Assembly: GCA_018830445.1 (NCBI GenBank)
Contig: JAHJSN010000098.1
Span: forward strand, 1 to 64,000
Direction of reading: 5' to 3'
DNA: 64,000 bases
Source of the DNA: Alphaproteobacteria bacterium
GTDB lineage: Bacteria; Pseudomonadota; Alphaproteobacteria; Rhizobiales; Hyphomicrobiaceae
The position numbers and the translations under genes are program-made. Below the pieces are notes generated by a model. It searched no databases and was not told the origin of the DNA. It worked only from the letters and a program-made list of their open reading frames with translations. Positions 61,912 through 64,000 of this stretch are shown piece by piece. Positions within the stretch are counted from its first letter, which is position 1. Every line of letters begins with the position of its first letter.

Positions 61912-63800
61912 GGGTTGGGCTTCTTTTCCGGTTCGGAAGACGCCGCCCACCAGGTGTCGAGCTGATAGCCGAACAACGAGGTCTTTTCCGGCTGGCGGAG
62001 GTTGGTCCAGGAGCCGACCCATTGCTTTGGCAGGTGGAACAGCGGCAGGACGTAATGGCCGGACAGGAGCACCCGATCGAGAGCGCGCACGGCGGAAACG
62101 AATTCGGCTTGCTGGCGGGCGGCGAGCATGGCCTCGATCATGGCATCGGCTGCCGGGTTCTTGACGCCGGCAAAGTTGAAGGTGCCGTCGCGGTCGGCCA
62201 TCGAAGAGGACCAACGGAAAATCTGTTCGTTTCCAGGCGATAGTGACGACGGCCATCGGGTCTGGATCATGTCGTAGTCGTAGCTCTTGATGCGCTGCTG
62301 GTACTGGGCGCTGTCGACAACGCGAACGCGGGCGGCGATGCCGAGTTTGGCAAGATCACGGGCAAAGGAGAGGAACAGGCGCTCGTTGATCGTTGTGCCG
62401 GCGAGGAGTTCGAAAGCGAGTTGTTGACCGGTTTTGCGGTTGATCAGTTTGCGGTCCGTGAGGTCGTATCCGGCCTCCCCAAACAAATCGAGGGCGGCAC
62501 GCCAGTTGGCCCGGTTGCGGCCGCTGCCGTCGGAAACCGGCATGCGGTAAGTGCCCGCCATGGCGTCTGCCAAAACAGCATCCGGAAACGGCGATAGCAG
62601 CGCCTTTTCTCGATCGTCGGCTGGGTTGCCGACAGAGGAGAGAACGGATCGCTCGAAGTAGCTTTGCGTGCGCTGGTACAAGCCGTGATAAAGGTTCTTG
62701 TTGATCCACTCGAAATCAAACAGCTTGATGATGGCTTCGCGAACCTTCGGGTCGGCAAACGCGGAGCGGCGGGTATTGAATGCCATCGCATTCATGCCGG
62801 CGGGCAGGCCGAGTTCGAACTCGCGGCGGACGAGTTTCCTCGAATTCCTGTCGTGCTCGCCGTAGCCGCCGGCCCAGCGGGAGGGGTCTTCCTCGATGCG
62901 CAGGTCGATCTTGCCGGACTTGAAGGATTCGAGCATGGCTGCGTCGTCGCGGAAATAATCGTAGCGGATTTCGTCGAAGTTGAAGCGGCCGCGGCTGGTC
63001 GGCAGGTCGTTCGCCCACCAATCCGGATTGCGCTTGTAGACGAGGCCGCGGCCCGCATCGACGGTTGAAATGACATAGGGGCCGCTGCCGATGGGCGGTG
63101 CCAGCGTCGTGAGCTGGAAGGTTTCTTCGGTCAGGACGTGGCTTGGGATGACCGGCATCAGTCCGAGGATCAGCGGCAGTTCGCGGTCGCCGGGTTCCAG
63201 TTCGAAACGCACGGAGAGATCGGACGCTCGCGTCGCCTTGGTCACCTTCTTGTAATAGGCGCGGTGGTTGGGCCGTCCGTGATCGCGCAGCGTTTTCCAG
63301 GAGAACAGGATGTCGTCGGCGGTGATCGGCTTGCCGTCGGAAAATTTCGCCTTGGGGTTGATGTTGAAGGTGATGGCGCTGCGGTCGTCGGGGACGATAA
63401 TCGTTTCGGCAATATGGCCGTAGAGTGTGAACGGTTCATCGAGGCCCCGGGTCAGCAGGCTTTCAAAAAGGAAATCGCGAAGGCCGGCAGCGGCTACGCC
63501 CTTGATGATGAAGGGATTGAGGCTGTCGAACGACCCGAGGATGCCGAGGTTGACGACGCCGCCTCTGGGGGCGTTGGGGTCGACATAGGCGAATTGGCTG
63601 AAACCCTCCGCCAGCAGCGGCTGGCCGTGCATCGCGATTGCGTGCCGCGGGCTGTTGGCGGCCGCGATATCGGCGGGGGCTGCCGGGGCCGTTTCGGCAA
63701 ATGCGGTTGATACGGACAGAGCCGCGGCAACGGTCAGGTTGAAGCCCGCTAGAAGCAGGAGGTTGAACACGCTTGCAAATGTGGTGCTGGGAGGCGTCAT
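61908..63800 (-). CDS. ABC transporter substrate-binding protein, family 5 (YejA-like)
   Basis: A periplasmic binding protein of 630 residues for peptides or related solutes. A hydrophobic signal (residues 10-35, ending TAFA) is followed by HAIAMHGQPLLAEGFSQFAYVDPNAPRGG, the YejA-type start. GSFDSLNPFIIKG and FSDGKPITADDILFSWKTL are typical of SBP_bac_5. RRSAFADPKVREAIIKLFDFEWINKN and SPGNEQIFRWSS further mark the YejA group. No permease or ATPase genes follow; downstream is an acyl-CoA ligase overlapping by 4 bp. Start at 63800 is chosen; a longer frame reaches 63827. Confidence 0.9.
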   Translation of the reverse strand: MTPPSTTFASVFNLLLLAGFNLTVAAALSVSTAFAETAPAAPADIAAANSPRHAIAMHGQPLLAEGFSQFAYVDPNAPRGGVVNLGILGSFDSLNPFIIKGVAAAGLRDFLFESLLTRGLDEPFTLYGHIAETIIVPDDRSAITFNINPKAKFSDGKPITADDILFSWKTLRDHGRPNHRAYYKKVTKATRASDLSVRFELEPGDRELPLILGLMPVIPSHVLTEETFQLTTLAPPIGSGPYVISTVDAGRGLVYKRNPDWWANDLPTSRGRFNFDEIRYDYFRDDAAMLESFKSGKIDLRIEEDPSRWAGGYGEHDRNSRKLVRREFELGLPAGMNAMAFNTRRSAFADPKVREAIIKLFDFEWINKNLYHGLYQRTQSYFERSVLSSVGNPADDREKALLSPFPDAVLADAMAGTYRMPVSDGSGRNRANWRAALDLFGEAGYDLTDRKLINRKTGQQLAFELLAGTTINERLFLSFARDLAKLGIAARVRVVDSAQYQQRIKSYDYDMIQTRWPSSLSPGNEQIFRWSSSMADRDGTFNFAGVKNPAADAMIEAMLAARQQAEFVSAVRALDRVLLSGHYVLPLFHLPKQWVGSWTNLRQPEKTSLFGYQLDTWWAASSEPEKKPNP

Positions 63801-64000
63801 CGACGGGTCCGCTCCAGGGCTGGTCATGTGGCGTATTTTCGGTCAGGTTGTCGCCGGAAAGCGGTGCAGGGACAAGAGTGCGGTAAAGTGGGTCGTTTCT
63901 ATGTTGTCGCGTGGCGGGTTTGCCACGTGCGGACAGGAGGAGACGCAATAGCACGGTGGAGGATCGATTTGCGTCACGGGATTGCCTCATTCGGGGCATT

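Noticed and set aside
61912-62256. Longer acyl-CoA ligase frame starting at 62256
   Set aside because: It would overlap the binding-protein gene by hundreds of bases in another frame; the GTG at 61911 fits the coupled overlap and family N-terminus.

Overview
The window reads as chromosomal DNA of a GC-rich alphaproteobacterium, most likely of the Hyphomicrobiales. Supporting signs are the recG / sdhE / mfd block with a nearby DUF502 gene, a serC-type leader in front of serC-serA, an Atm1-type exporter, MeaB, citramalate synthase and an EpmA-EpmB-EF-P locus. Genes are densely packed on both strands, often with ATGA or GTGA overlaps. I found no rRNA or tRNA gene, no prophage, no complete insertion sequence and no CRISPR array.

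Layout. 0.2-15.3 kb: miaA, serB, a Ca/Na antiporter, an Atm1-like ABC exporter, a LysM coiled-coil protein, a LOG-family hydrolase, an HtpX-type protease, meaB, a cold-shock gene, cimA coupled to a GNAT gene, and cysS. 15.3-20.3 kb: an unusual stretch in which folP and glmM are separated by three minus-strand genes (a 364-residue membrane protein, a 181-residue basic/proline-rich protein and an orphan ParA ATPase). The repeats cluster on and next to this stretch. 20.3-31.3 kb: glmM with a strongly structured leader, two outer-membrane barrels, serC-serA, a MuiA-like protein, purA and GNAT. 31.3-39.5 kb: NUDIX, a phosphoesterase, an MFS carrier, a di-haem peroxidase, epmB-epmA and, divergently, efp. 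39.5-41 kb: a small AT-richer islet (an ORF broken by an in-frame TAG, palindromes, a GIY-YIG protein, a papain-like small protein). 41-52 kb: malonyl-CoA decarboxylase, a zinc peptidase, two SPOR-type cell-envelope proteins flanking glmU-glmS, and DUF502. 52-60.3 kb: recG, a 12-copy 39-bp tandem array, sdhE, mfd and a repeat-rich LprI-like protein. 60.3-64 kb: an acyl-CoA ligase overlapping a periplasmic peptide-binding protein.

The genes form a few functional groups. glmM, glmU and glmS together make UDP-GlcNAc from fructose-6-phosphate. serA, serC and serB make up the whole phosphoserine pathway. efp, epmA and epmB make and modify EF-P. recG and mfd both act on stalled replication or transcription.

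The most unusual content is a family of non-coding palindromic elements with GTGTTC...GAACAC ends. There are four near-identical double-hairpin copies and two shorter relatives with the same left end. They look like non-autonomous transposable elements inserted at CTAG. They sit around 13.6-18.2 kb, where base composition on the plus strand switches from C-rich to G-rich and where the expected ftsH-folP-glmM order is broken, so a rearrangement junction is plausible. Other points of interest are the glmM leader hairpin, the recG-upstream tandem array that is open in frame with recG, and the ParA plus small-partner pair.
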